Shown here piece by piece: positions 1 to 9,021 of a DNA stretch of 64,000 bases (the first letter of the stretch is position 1; the number at the start of each line of letters is the position of its first letter). Position numbers and translations under genes: made by a program. This stretch comes from AP-15 sp963790875 (GTDB lineage Bacteria; Pseudomonadota; Alphaproteobacteria; ATCC43930; CGMCC-115725). Location of the stretch: assembly GCA_963790875.1 (NCBI GenBank), contig CAWBQT010000001.1, positions 62,001-126,000 of the forward strand, read 5' to 3'. Under the pieces are notes generated by a model. That model had not been told where the DNA came from. It saw only the letters and a program-made list of their open reading frames with translations, and made no database searches.

Positions 1-2
1 TC

Positions 3-1187
3 TTAAAGCGGCATCAATACATGTACTACGGTGTGCAGTTTGCCCGCGGCTGTCCATTCACCTGCGAGTTCTGCGACATTATCGAGATCTACGGCCGCGT
101 CCCCAGGGTCAAAACGGTCGAGCAGGTCTTGACCGAGCTGGACGCGCTCTACTCCCAGGGTTATCGAGGCCATCTCGATTTCATGGACGACAACTTCATC
201 GGCAACAAGAAGGCGGTGAAGGCGTTGCTCGCACACGTTATCGAGTGGCAGAAAGCGCACGGCTATCCATTCGAATTCTCAACCGAGGCGTCGATCAACC
301 TTGCCGACGACGACGCGTTGCTGGCCCTGATGCGCGAGGCGAATTTCTTTGCGATTTTTGTCGGGCTGGAGAGCCCCGACCCCGACACGCTGGTGTCGAT
401 GCGGAAAAAGCAGAACACGCGGCGCGATTTGGCCGCGTCGGTCCACAAGATCTACCGCGCCGGCATATCCGTAAGCGCCGGTTTCATCGTCGGCTTCGAC
501 AGCGAAAAAAATAGTGTCGCCGAGGCGATGATCGAATGCATCGAAGCGACCTCAATCCCGGTCTGCATGGTCGGTTTGTTGTTCGCGTTACCCGGCACCC
601 AGCTGACGCGGCGGCTCGAAAAAGAAGGCCGCCTGCTGCCGCCATCCTTTGTCGACCGATTGGCAGAGCTGGGGAATGGCGACCATTGCGCCGTCGGACT
701 CAATTTCCACACCGCCCGGCCGCGCCGGGAGATTCTCTCCGATCTCAAGACGATCCTGAAGCGGGCATACAGCATCGAGGCTTATTTCGGCCGCGTCCGC
801 ACCATGGTCGGGATGATGGATCGGCCTAAGCGCGACCGGAGCAAGGCGAGCGAATTCATGAAGCGTCATTTCGGCATGTCCTGGCGCGAAATCGGCTTGG
901 TGCTCCGCCTGTTCTGGCACGTTGCGCGGCGCCAACCGGCAGCCTTCGGCCCGTTCTTTCTCATCTTTTTCGAGACCTTGCGGCGCAACCCGGAAAACCT
1001 GGGCTGCGTGTTCACGACCGCGGCGTTCTACCTCCATCTCGCCCCGTTCGTGCGCAAGGTCGTGAGCACTTTGGAGTACCGGCTGACCCTGATCCGCGAC
1101 GAGGATGGGCTCGAGGAGATCGTCGGCGATCCGATGGTCCGCGGTCCGCGGATCGAAGGCGAGCCGGCGCTGGCGATGGGGGATTGA
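3..1187 (+). CDS. B12-binding/radical SAM protein, C-terminal part (5' end outside window)
   Basis: The window opens inside this gene and the frame is open from base 3, so the N-terminal part (normally a cobalamin-binding domain) is missing. The visible part starts almost at the radical SAM cluster motif CPFTCEFC (CxxxCxxC, bases 51-74), which binds the [4Fe-4S] cluster that cleaves S-adenosylmethionine. The later stretches FMDDNFIGN, FVGLESPDP and SAGFIVGFD are typical of B12-binding-domain radical SAM proteins with a DUF4070-like C-terminus. These are cytosolic enzymes, often methylating or lipid-modifying. No substrate can be named from the sequence. The visible part is uninterrupted and ends in TGA at 1185. 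Confidence 0.85.
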   Translation, partial: LKRHQYMYYGVQFARGCPFTCEFCDIIEIYGRVPRVKTVEQVLTELDALYSQGYRGHLDFMDDNFIGNKKAVKALLAHVIEWQKAHGYPFEFSTEASINLADDDALLALMREANFFAIFVGLESPDPDTLVSMRKKQNTRRDLAASVHKIYRAGISVSAGFIVGFDSEKNSVAEAMIECIEATSIPVCMVGLLFALPGTQLTRRLEKEGRLLPPSFVDRLAELGNGDHCAVGLNFHTARPRREILSDLKTILKRAYSIEAYFGRVRTMVGMMDRPKRDRSKASEFMKRHFGMSWREIGLVLRLFWHVARRQPAAFGPFFLIFFETLRRNPENLGCVFTTAAFYLHLAPFVRKVVSTLEYRLTLIRDEDGLEEIVGDPMVRGPRIEGEPALAMGD

Positions 1188-1220
1188 CCGACCAACATCA
1201 AGAATTTCGGAAACGCCTCC

Positions 1221-1560
1221 GGCTTGCGCGACCGCGCGCTGATTGAGCTCATGGTCCATTCGTTCGCGCGGATCGGCGCGACATTCGGAATGCTAGTCGC
1301 TAGTCGAGGATGTCTACACACAGAATCGGCAGCCTTGGGTGCGGTTGCGCGCGAAAGGTGGCGAGCGTCATACAGTGCTCTGCCACCACAATCTTGAGGA
1401 ATATCTCATCGCGTATCTCGACGGTGCCGGACTGTGTGATGACCCAAAAGGGTACTATTCCGCACGATCGGCCGCGGCACCGGCGAGTTGACGCGGACAT
1501 CGCTCCAGCAGGCGAACGCCTAGGCGATGATCGCCGGCGCGCTGCGGCTGCGCCGATCTT
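1221..1560 (+). pseudogene. Tyrosine recombinase remnant (central part)
   Basis: Two reading frames together spell the middle of a phage-type tyrosine recombinase. GLRDRALIELMVHSFARIG is read from 1221, and about 100 bases later RAKGGERH and CHHNLEEYLIAYLDGAG are read one frame over from 1348. The first piece carries the catalytic Arg region and the second the beta-strand Lys region of the family. Further stops follow and the C-terminal His/Tyr region is absent. It is the same subfamily as the minus-strand remnant at 1606-2017 and faces it. It is non-functional as read. Confidence 0.7.
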
Positions 1561-1605
1561 GAGCAGCGACCTAATATAGCTCTAGGTGACGTGGAGGATC
1601 AGTGT

Positions 1606-2017
1606 TCAAATCGAAATCTTCTTCACCTCGTCGAGCGAGATGTCGTCCGAGCGCCGGTCATAGAGCTTTGTCGTGCGCGGCGAGGCGTGGTTGGGTGAAA
1701 TAGTCTTTCAACTTCATGCCGAGCACCGCGTTCACACGGGCGAAGCTGTAGACCATGACGCCGATCAGCGCGCGGTCGCGCAGCCCGATCGGTGAGCTGG
1801 TCGGGATCGAGTCCAGCACGGCGCGCGCCTCGTCGGCGGCAAACACCGGTGTCTTGCCCTTCGTCACCACGTAACGCGGGCCGCGCACGGCGTGGGCCGG
1901 GTTGGTGTCGAGGACGTGGCCTGTCATCAGCCAGTCGAACAGCATGCGCAGCGCCGCCAGGTGTTGCTTGACCGCCGGTGCCGAGAACTCGCGTTGCAGC
2001 TCCCTAATTCCCTGCAC
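1606..2017 (-). pseudogene. Tyrosine recombinase with internal deletion
   Basis: From a GTG at 2017 the frame reads a SAM-like N-terminal domain (QHLAALRMLFDWLMTGHVL) and the start of the catalytic domain (GLRDRALIGVMVYSFARV), as far as KLKDYFTQ. The sequence then jumps, out of frame, to NHASPRTTKLYDRR followed by DDISLDEVKKISI and TGA at 1606-1608. That is the true C-terminus of the family, with the Tyr nucleophile in LYDRR. The whole catalytic middle (Lys and HxxR) is missing, so this is a deletion derivative. The missing middle resembles the plus-strand remnant at 1221-1560. Confidence 0.75.
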
Positions 2018-2180
2018 TACGACTGAATGACCTCTTCACGCCGATAGCAGACCCTGTCGCAACATCGGGGCGGCCCGTATACGTCAATCAAGAATACTTC
2101 GATCGCTGCCGAAAAATCACGTGGCCGTTACCTGGTATCTGTCTTACAATACCGAGCGTGGAAACCCTGGGGGGTACCTC

Positions 2181-2519
2181 ATGAAAGCCGAGAGATACGC
2201 GCCCGCCGATCTCAACAATGGCTTCGTTGTCGCGATCGAGATAGTCGCCAAGGCGGGGGAGGAAGACGCCGTTGCGCACGGGCTCGAAATAATGATCGCG
2301 CCGACCATGGCAGAACCGGGACTGAAGCTTTTCTTACCGTACCGCTCTCCCGCTAATCACCGCGCGTTCTTCATAATCGAGCTCTACCTCAACGAACAAG
2401 GCTGGGCCGACCACCAACAGACCGACCACTTCAAGGCTTTCGTTGACACGATACTGCCACGCCTCGAAAAGCGCGAGCGCGTGCCTTATGTTCCTTACGC
2501 CACTTCATACGCGGACTGA
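2181..2519 (+). CDS. Antibiotic biosynthesis monooxygenase-like (YgiN/ABM fold) protein
   Basis: A small protein of about 112 residues. The pattern VAIEIVAKAGEED, then EPGLKLFLPYRS, FFIIELYLNEQGWADHQQTDHFK and a C-terminal helix is that of the ABM ferredoxin-like fold. Members include quinol monooxygenases and heme-degrading enzymes, usually dimeric and cytosolic. The substrate is unknown. I chose the ATG at 2181 because a G-rich stretch (bases 2169-2174) sits at ribosome-binding distance. A GTG at 2121 in the same frame would add 20 residues. It stands alone between recombinase debris and a LysE fragment, a context that suggests transferred or eroding DNA. Confidence 0.6.
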   Translation: MKAERYAPADLNNGFVVAIEIVAKAGEEDAVAHGLEIMIAPTMAEPGLKLFLPYRSPANHRAFFIIELYLNEQGWADHQQTDHFKAFVDTILPRLEKRERVPYVPYATSYAD

Positions 2520-2548
2520 CCGTCTAAATTTCATACGCGAAAGCTGCG

Positions 2549-2782
2549 TTGACATGGATCGCGATCATGTCGCTTGGCCTTCAGGAGGACGCGCCTTACT
2601 GGGTCGTTGTAGCAATCGTCCTAGGCACGACGACTTTGTCGATCGCCGGTCATCTTTTTTACACGCTGGCCTTTTCGACACGACGAATGGTTTCGGCATA
2701 TCAGCGGGCAAGGCGGTGCATCGAGTTCGCTCTGGGCTCATTTTTCGGCTTGGCTGGTGTCAAGTTGCTGACCAGCCGATAG
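2549..2782 (+). pseudogene. LysE-family exporter, C-terminal fragment
   Basis: A frame of 77 residues opens at a TTG and has two hydrophobic helices (about residues 18-42 and 60-75) separated by FSTRRMVSAYQRARR. The ending SFFGLAGVKLLTSR and this loop match the last third of LysE/RhtB amino-acid exporters, which are normally about 200 residues with six helices. The upstream two thirds are absent; the ABM-like gene ends 29 bases before. I read it as a truncated exporter. A genuine small membrane protein is possible but less likely. Confidence 0.5.
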
Positions 2783-3216
2783 CGCCGCCACTCTCTATCT
2801 GAAAGGCGGCGCCTGCTAAACTGGTCAGCCTGCTAAACTGGTCTATCGCGTGGCTCTGGCCCGGTTTGGGGCATTTCAAGCTGTTCAACCGACCGAGGGA
2901 TCACGTACGCTTCACAAGCGTCGGGACGGTTAAATCAAGATTCCGACCGGGAATCAATTCAGCCGAGTCGAACTCCTACCGAAATTCCATCGTTCTCGCG
3001 AAAGCCGGAGCCGGCGCGCTTGACCGGCAGGGAACCCGGGGCTGCAAGTATTCGAACGATAGACCTCCGGTCAAACCAGAGGCATGTACTGGGCCTGGGC
3101 CATCGCGCCCCGGCCCGACTAACAGGAGCGCGCTCTGCGTTGCCCACGGAACGGAGGTCCCAGAGGCAACCCCGTCTGGGACGTAACTACGGGCGGGGAG
3201 GGAAGAGGAGCAACAA
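2783..3216 (+). other. Intergenic stretch, one short tandem repeat
   Basis: No convincing gene on either strand. A 16-base unit GCCTGCTAAACTGGTC occurs twice, at 2811-2826 and 2828-2843, separated by one base. A purine-rich stretch near 3198-3209 (gggaggga, aggag) is the ribosome-binding region of the channel gene that follows. Confidence 0.5.
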
Positions 3217-4148
3217 GTGAACCAGACAGCCGTCGGGCCATCTGAACCGGACCGTGCCCCACGCGCTGCCGCTCGCCTCGTGCAACGCGAACCCATCGAC
3301 CGCGTCGTGGCTATCGGGCTGCGCGATCCATGGCTGGGGGATCTCTATCACCATCTGCTGACATTGCCGTGGTCGGCCTTCTGCTCGGCCTGGCGGTCGT
3401 CTATCTCGGTTTGAACGTTCTGTTCGCGGAGCTTTATTTGCTCGGCGACGGCGCCATTGCGAAGGCGCGGCCGGGAGTCTTTGCCGACGCGTTCTTTTTC
3501 AGCGTCGAGACCATCTCGACGATCGGCTACGGGCAGATGTCGCCGGCGACGCTCTGTGGGAATATCGTCATGACCGCAGAGGCAATGTTCGGATTGACAT
3601 TGCTGGCGGTCTCCGCAGGCCTCGTGCTCGCCCGGTTCACACGGCCCACGGCGCGGGTGGTCTTCAGCAAGGTCGCCGTCGTAACGCCCTATAATGGCGT
3701 CCCGACTTTATCGTTTCGTCTCGCCAATGAGCGCCGCAATCAAATCCTCGAGGCGCAGGTCTCGGTCACCCTCGTCCGCGACGAGCGCACCGCCGAGGGC
3801 GAGTGGATGCGCCGGTTCTACGATCTGCAACTGGGACACCAACGCAGCCCGATTTTCGCGATGACTTTAACCGTGATGCACGCGATCGATGCCGCGAGCC
3901 CGTTGGCGAATGCGACGGCATCGTCCCTCGCGACCGAAGCGGTGGAAATCGTCGTCACCGTCGCCGGTCTCGACGAGACGACGTCGCAGGCGGTGCACGC
4001 CCGCACTTCGTATCTCGCGCACGAAGTTCTGTGGGGGCGCCGTTTCGTCGATGTCTTTACCCGGACCAAGGATGGCCGTTTGGCAATCGACTACCGCCGG
4101 TTCCACGAGACGGAACCTCTTCAGACGTCCGCACCAGATCCGCCCTAA
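3217..4148 (+). pseudogene. KirBac-type inward rectifier potassium channel, one frameshift
   Basis: The N-terminal slide-helix region (GLRDPWLGDLYHHLLTLPW) is read from a GTG at 3217 with AGGAG just upstream. The rest is read in another frame from about 3375. It has a transmembrane helix (LLLGLAVVYLGLNVLFAELYLL), a pore helix with the K+ selectivity filter TISTIGYGQM, a second membrane helix, and the cytosolic immunoglobulin-like Kir domain to 4148. A single missing base near 3375 would rejoin them into about 310 residues, the normal KirBac length. The filter is intact. Either the gene is inactivated or the base is a sequence error (see the indel finding). Confidence 0.8.
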
Positions 4149-4465
4149 TTTCAGAGCTGCGCGCTTCGGATGGCCTACCAGACCAGACGCGCGCAGGTGC
4201 AGGCGGCCGAAGTCGCCGCTTCGCTCGTGCGGCCGTGTGAGCAGTCTCTCTCCGTTTGATCGTCATGGATCCTCTCGAAACTCAACCGTACTGTCACCTT
4301 TTGCGAGGCTGGAATCAAGAATGTGTTTTGAGAGACGTTTAAGACACTTCTCCGGTTTCGCGCACCCTCTCAAGCGAACGACACCTCCAATCGCGTAGGT
4401 CGGTGCCTTTCGGTGCATACTGCGCTCTTTGTCGGTGCAGAACCCAATGCCCAAGGGGGGGCACC
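4149..4465 (+). other. Intergenic stretch
   Basis: No gene-like frame with recognisable content on either strand. The stretch separates the channel gene from the CDF transporter. A G-rich run at 4455-4461, just ahead of the ATG at 4466, may serve as that gene's ribosome-binding site. Confidence 0.4.
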
Positions 4466-5412
4466 ATGCACGCCAACTCGCTTGATCATTTGACCCATGC
4501 GCACGCCTTCCTTGGCGAGCAGCACGAGGAAAACGAGCGTCACTTCGTTCGTCGTCGGGCTGACCTTCTCCATGATGGTTGCAGAGATCGCGGGCGGCAC
4601 TCTCTTGGGCTCGCTCGCTCGCATCGCCGACGGCTGGCACATGAGCACCCATGCCGCCGCCCTCACCATCTCGGCGATGGCCTACCGCTATGCCCGGCGA
4701 CACGCCGCCAATCGGCGCTTCGCGTTCGGCACCGGCAAGCTCGGCGACCTCGCCGGCTACACCAGCGCCGTGGTGCTCGGAATGATCGCCCTGTTGATTG
4801 CCTACGAGAGCATCCAGCGCCTGCTGCGCCCCGTCGCCAATGCCTACGGTAAGGCGATTGCGATCGCCTCTCTGGGTCTCGCGGTCAACATGACCAGAGC
4901 CTGGCTGTTGCGCAGCGAGCACCACGATCACGACCGCGACGAGCATGACCACCACAGGCATGATCTGAATTTGCGCGCCGCCTATTTCCACGTTCTGGCG
5001 GACGCGGCGACCTCGCTTCTGGCAATCAGCGGCTTGTCCTTCGCCTGGGCATTCAGCTGGCGGTTCACTGGCCCACTAGTTGGTCTCGCCGGTACTGCCG
5101 TAATCGGAAGCTGGGCATGCGGCCTGTTGCGCGCCGCCGGTGGGGTGCTGGTCGATGCCATCCCTGAGGCGAGGCGGATCGAGGCGGCGGTGCGTGACCG
5201 CGTTGAACGGGACGGCGACCGGGTGACCGACATCCACCTATGGCTGGTGGGGCCGGGACACCTGGCTTGCATCGCCGCCTTGGTATCCGATGCGCCGCAT
5301 CCGCCCTCGGTCTACAAGGCGCGGCTCGGGGACATTTCAGCGGTTGAGCCATGTCACGGTCGAGGTCGAACCATGCCTGGGCCACCACCCGCACTTGCGC
5401 AGGGCGGCCTGA
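4466..5412 (+). pseudogene. Cation diffusion facilitator (DmeF-like) metal exporter, two frameshifts
   Basis: The N-terminus MHANSLDHLTHAHAFLGEQ starts at 4466 and is typical of DmeF-type CDF exporters. After one extra base near 4540-4555 the membrane domain is read in the next frame (VVGLTFSMMVAEIAGG, ADGWHMSTHAAAL). It includes the His-rich loop HHDHDRDEHDHHRHD and a second metal-site helix (HVLADAATSLLAI). Near 5330-5343 a second extra base moves the C-terminus to LSHVTVEVEPCLGHHPHLRRAA, ending in TGA at 5410-5412. Rejoined, it is about 315 residues, the normal length. It would export divalent metals such as Co, Ni, Zn or Cd from the cytoplasm. It is broken as written. Confidence 0.85.
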
Positions 5413-5508
5413 GCCCGGCCTAAGACAAATTCTGGGAAAGTGCTGCGCAGGAATTCGCGCGCAAAATTCTTGAATAATAATGCACATGGCCAAGCAGGGC
5501 GTATCGAC

Positions 5509-5952
5509 CTACGATGTTTCCCTCAGCCATCTGCTCATGACTACGCGCGGGGCTACCTCGAAACCGAGGTGCTCGTAGAAGCTCACCACCTTGGTGTTTG
5601 TTTCTCGAACTAGGAGCTGCACTTTCGCTATCTCCCGTTGGCGGAGCCAGTCCTCTGCCGCCTGCACCATGCGCCGGCCCACGCCCTTGCTGCGCGATGC
5701 AGGACGGGCAGCAACGTAGTAGAGCCAGCCTCGATGCCCGTCATGGCCGACCATGACGCTGCCCGCTACTTCGCCGGCATCATCAACGGCGACAAGCACG
5801 TCCGAGCAGGGACCAGCTTTGGCGAAACGGAAGTCGGCTACCGGGTCGTTGTATGATGCTACAAGATCGCAGGCGCGCCACAGCGCGACAACGGCCTGCT
5901 CGTCTTCGGCAACCGCACTTCTCACGGTGAGCAACATTGAGGTGCCTCGCAT
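5509..5952 (-). CDS. GNAT family N-acetyltransferase (YpeA-like)
   Basis: A complete GNAT domain of 147 residues. The acetyl-CoA loop reads VAARPASRSKGVGRRMVQAAEDWL (the R/Q-x-x-G-x-G/A motif is here RSKGVGRRM). The C-terminal strand and helix read VQLLVRETNTKVVSFYEHLGFE, the usual N-x-x-x-x-x-x-YE-x-x-GF signature. It transfers acetyl from acetyl-CoA to an unidentified amine in the cytoplasm. The ATG used could be replaced by an internal one five codons later (MLLTVRS). It stands alone on the minus strand. Confidence 0.85.
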   Translation of the reverse strand: MRGTSMLLTVRSAVAEDEQAVVALWRACDLVASYNDPVADFRFAKAGPCSDVLVAVDDAGEVAGSVMVGHDGHRGWLYYVAARPASRSKGVGRRMVQAAEDWLRQREIAKVQLLVRETNTKVVSFYEHLGFEVAPRVVMSRWLRETS

Positions 5953-6473
5953 TGTAGGTAACCTTGATGTTTGCCTATCGCAAGACCGCCCGCAATGAAC
6001 TCAGCGACTGGCTCCGTCGCGAAGCGTGCTGTCGCGCCGCCTCGTCACTTCTTCTGCTTCTTGAGCCAGCTGGTCGGCAGTTCGTCCAGCAATGGGCACA
6101 ACTAAGGTGAGGGTGCGGCTGGTATATAACGAAGCGACAGCAAGATGATCTATGGAAAAAATAGCGCACCACACACGCGTATTTAGACTATCCTATATGT
6201 TTCACTGTTAATAGGATTACAACCGACTAAGTCAAAGAATTTCTCTAATAAATTCAAGCAACATAACGAAAATTGGAAAATAGAATGCCTACAAAAGACC
6301 GTCCCCTCGCCCTCCCCGGAATAGGCGATTTTTGCAAAAAGTGCGGCAAAGAAAAATTCCCTCGTGGGTGTTAACCAGCTCACAAACCGAGCCCACAAAC
6401 ATTTCGCAACATCGACCGACCCACCGAAGCGTGGGGTCGGTCGACGAGTTCGAACTCAACACAGGAGTACGAC
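5953..6473 (+). other. Intergenic stretch, AT-rich, upstream of the lectin locus
   Basis: No gene recognised. Bases about 6170-6330 are clearly more AT-rich than the surroundings (runs such as gaaaaatt, aataaattc, ttaatagg). From about 6368 the sequence is the first copy of a leader repeated in front of the second lectin gene (7497-7602). The promoter of the lectin locus most likely lies here. The AT-rich patch is compatible with acquired DNA. Confidence 0.45.
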
Positions 6474-7395
6474 ATGCGAAAGACTTTCCTGATCGCCGCC
6501 GCCGTGGCCATGACCGGGGCGGGCCTCTTGACAGTCGAGGCGTCACCGACACAAGCCGCTATTCTGACTGTCGGAGCGGGACTTGGCCCGCCCTACGGCG
6601 GGGGCACTTGCGCCGACGTCAGGGGCGCCAACCTTGCACCGGGGACGCCGGTGCAAGCCTTTCAGTGCCTCGCCGGGCCCAATCAGCAGTTCGAATTCTA
6701 CGGAGGCACCATATACACGCTGGGTGGGCAGATGTGTTTGGACGTCCGGGGAGCGGGAACCGCGCCCGGAACACCGGTCGATTCCTACACCTGTAACGGA
6801 ACCCCAGCACAGCAGTGGGATAATTTCTACGGCTTGCTCGTCTACGTTCATGGAAATCTGTGCCTCGATGCAGGAAACATGGAGAACACCACGCAACTGG
6901 TCGTCAACACCTGCAACTTCAATTCCACCAGCCAGGGGTATCAGTCCAACAGCCAGCAGTGGCAGGTCAAAGACGCTGTTCTGACCGTCGGAGCGGGACT
7001 TGGCCCGCCCTACGGCGGGAGTACATGCGCCGACGTCAGGGGCGTCAACCTCGCACCGGGGACGCCGGTGCAAGCCTTTCAGTGTCTCGCCGGGCCTAAT
7101 CAGCAGTTCGAAATTTACTCGAAGCCCTGCCGGAGGGCCCATATACACGCTGGGTGGGCAAAGGTGTTTGGATGTCTGGCACTCGGGGACTGCTCCCGGA
7201 ACACCGGTCGATTCCTACACTTGTAACGGTACTGCAGCACAGTGGTGGTATTTCTATGACAGTACCCTGGGAGGGATTCGCATCTACAATCCTAATGGAG
7301 GTCTGTGCCTCGATGCAGGAAACATGGACAACTTGACGCAACTGGTCGTCAACACCTGCAACACTTCCAACAGTCAACAGTGGGTGATCAAATAG
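6474..7395 (+). CDS. Secreted two-domain ricin-type beta-trefoil lectin (one frameshift)
   Basis: It begins with a Sec signal peptide (MRKTFLIAAAVAMTGAG to PTQA) behind AGGAG at 6462-6466. Two ricin B beta-trefoil units follow. Each has the Q-x-W-type sugar-site motifs (NQQFEFY, AQQWDNF, SQQWQVK in the first) and paired cysteines (TCADV, MCLDV, LCLDAGN). The second unit starts at about 6979 and changes frame near 7110-7135. There FEIYSKPCRR should continue into GGPIYTLGGQRCLDV, and the unit ends NSQQWVIK at 7395. With one extra base removed the protein is about 306 residues. It is expected outside the cell, binding galactose-type or other glycans. No catalytic domain is attached. Confidence 0.8.
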
Positions 7396-7403
7396 AAGAA
7401 GGG

Positions 7404-7437
7404 CCAGGCCTGCGGGGGCGCGCGGGCGCTTCGCAGG
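7404..7437 (+). terminator. Terminator-like hairpin, degraded copy
   Basis: This is the trailer of the first lectin gene. The left arm CCAGGCCTGCG (7404-7414) is the same as in the second copy. The right arm retains only CGCAGG (7432-7437), followed by mismatches, so the stem is shorter. No U-run follows. Confidence 0.35.
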
Positions 7438-7602
7438 TCTCGCTGCCTGTTCAACCTCCGTCATCGGATGGGGCAGCAAAAAATCATTTCATCGCAAGTG
7501 TTAACCGGCTCACACACGCAGCCCACAAACATTCCGCAACATCACACGACCCACCGAGACGCGGGTCGGTCGACAAGCTCGAACCGAACACAGGAGTGCG
7601 AC

Positions 7603-8088
7603 ATGCACAAGATTTTCCTGGCCGCCGCCGTCGCCATGACCGCCGCGGGCTTCTTGACACTCGACGCATCATCGACAAAGGCCGCTATTCTGACTGTCGG
7701 AGCGGGACTTGGTCCGCCCTATGGCGGGGATACATGCGCCGACGTCAGCGGCAACAACCTTACACCGGGGACCCCGGTGCAGGCCTTTGAGTGTCTCGCC
7801 GGGCCAAATCAGCAGTTCGAATTTTACGGAGATCCTTCCGGAGGGACCATATACGCGCTCGGTGGGCAACGGTGTTTGGACACCGTAGGAGAGGGGACCG
7901 CTGCCGGAACGCCGGTCAATTCCAACACTTGCAACGGAAGTCCATCACAGCAGTGGTATTTCTATAACGGCCAGATCGTCTATTCTCAGGCCGCTATGTG
8001 CCTCGACGCAGGAAACATGGAGAATACCACGCAACTGATCGTCACCTACTGCGACGGCTCCAACAGTCAACAGTGGCAGATAAAATAG
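7603..8088 (+). CDS. Secreted one-domain ricin-type beta-trefoil lectin
   Basis: 161 residues from the ATG at 7603, which has CAGGAG at 7591-7596. It has a signal peptide (MHKIFLAAAVAMTAAGFLTL to TKA) followed by one complete beta-trefoil. Three sub-repeats carry the Q-x-W-type motifs NQQFEFY, SQQWYFY and NSQQWQIK, with conserved Cys in TCADV, RCLDT and MCLDAGN. It is an intact paralogue of the frameshifted two-domain gene upstream and shares its leader and trailer. The expected role is secreted carbohydrate binding. Single-domain ricin lectins without an enzyme partner are seen in environmental alphaproteobacteria, but their targets are not known. Confidence 0.85.
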   Translation: MHKIFLAAAVAMTAAGFLTLDASSTKAAILTVGAGLGPPYGGDTCADVSGNNLTPGTPVQAFECLAGPNQQFEFYGDPSGGTIYALGGQRCLDTVGEGTAAGTPVNSNTCNGSPSQQWYFYNGQIVYSQAAMCLDAGNMENTTQLIVTYCDGSNSQQWQIK

Positions 8089-8096
8089 AAGAAGGG

Positions 8097-8134
8097 CCAG
8101 GCCTGCGGGGCGGACGGGCGCTTCGCAGGCCTGG
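8097..8134 (+). terminator. Terminator-like hairpin after the second lectin gene
   Basis: A perfect 11-base stem, CCAGGCCTGCG (8097-8107) with CGCAGGCCTGG (8124-8134), and a 16-base loop starting 9 bases after the stop codon. There is no strong T-run behind it, so it may act as a barrier or a weak intrinsic terminator. Confidence 0.5.
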
Positions 8135-8673
8135 TCGCCTTGTTCAACCATCGACTGATTTCGGCCGGCGTACGCGAACTGCCGCACCACTGATTTTCAT
8201 CTCGACGCAGACCGCGAGCAGTTCCACGAGCATTCAATTCACTGGATCCAATTGGTCGTCAGCCTATTGTACCTTCGCTCTCTCCGTAGCTCTCGCTCAT
8301 GTCGGATGCCGCACAATATCCATTGTGTAAAACCAAGAAAATCAGGTGAATGGCGTGACAGTCAATCGCCTGCCTCTCGTGAATTCCCTCATTCCTGAGA
8401 GCGGATTCGGGATGGCCGCCGGCGACCAACGCGGTCGGCACCGGCTTGCCTTACGCTGTCGCCTCATTGATTCCGAAGACAGTCGGCGGTCAGTGCGAGG
8501 CAGTTTCGACAGGATTTTGAGAATGAAAGATGCCAGCCACCGGTCCGGTCTTGGCAAGCGCGACTTCGGCCCGGGCGCGAGCCTCGATGATGACGGTGCG
8601 GAGCATTCCCAAGTTTTGGCATAAGTGGTTGAAGTCCATCAGGTCGAAGTTGTTTCCAATGGGCTGCGTCTCG
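8135..8673 (+). other. Intergenic stretch, no gene recognised
   Basis: Several frames are open but none shows family motifs or a convincing start. The sequence between the lectin locus and the hydrolase remnant looks like eroded DNA. Confidence 0.35.
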
Positions 8674-8865
8674 TTATCTGGCGCAGATAGCGCTGTGCCG
8701 TCGCCTTGGGTGGTGCTCGGTCTCGCGCGGCCGCTCGGCGCAGGGATACCACACGGCCCCTTCAAGGGCCGGACCGTCGGCAACCGCAGGCAACTCGACA
8801 AAGCGGAAACCGGGCGTCGGTGGGCTTCCTGGCTGCGCACAAGCAGGAAGCTTGAGCTTCTGCAT
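8674..8865 (-). pseudogene. Dienelactone-hydrolase-like protein, N-terminal remnant
   Basis: From an ATG at 8865 the frame reads about 48 residues that resemble the beginning of alpha/beta hydrolases of the dienelactone hydrolase type (GFRFVELPAVADGP, then LEGAVWYPCAERPRE). It then loses similarity and stops at 8674. The family is normally 250-350 residues with Ser-Asp-His catalysis, none of which is present. I read it as the leftover 5' end of a deleted gene. The match is short, so confidence is limited. Confidence 0.4.
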
Positions 8866-9021
8866 CACCCCTCCGGCGGTCCCCAGCCGAGCGCTGGCTG
8901 CGGCGCCGGGCCGCCCTTCCGTGAGCAAGCGGCTGCCGGCACCGTCGCCCGATAACCGCGACGATGCCGATGCCGACGTGTTCCCGCGAGCATCGGTAAA
9001 TCCCGGGGGTAAGCTGCTCGC

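Larger units (their letters stand above)
6368..8134 (+). repeat. Duplicated lectin locus (leader, beta-trefoil units, trailer)
   Basis: The leader (gtgttaacc..gctcaca..cagcccacaaacatt-type sequence) at 6368-6473 recurs at 7497-7602 ahead of the second gene. The trailer (tagaagaagggccaggcctg) at 7393-7412 recurs at 8086-8105. The coding unit starting TVGAGLGPPYGG occurs three times, at about 6566, 6985 and 7693, nearly identical at DNA level between the first two. So a one-domain gene was duplicated, and one copy became two-domain by a further internal duplication. The high identity says the events are recent or homogenised. Confidence 0.8.

Noticed and set aside
588..1259. Long minus-strand frame opposite the radical SAM gene
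   Set aside because: It mirrors the codon structure of the plus-strand gene, shows no family motifs and is typical of GC-rich antisense frames.
1600..1620. GTTCAAATC resembling a tRNA T-loop
   Set aside because: No acceptor, anticodon or D stems fit around it; it lies at the end of a recombinase remnant.
2866..3186. Plus-strand frame of 106 codons before the channel gene
   Set aside because: No motif, composition not protein-like, and no ribosome-binding site; it lies in ordinary intergenic sequence.
8490..8840. Minus-strand frame between lectin locus and hydrolase remnant, slightly reminiscent of an IS5-type transposase (AGIFHSQNPVET)
   Set aside because: The similarity is a few residues only and no DDE motifs are found.
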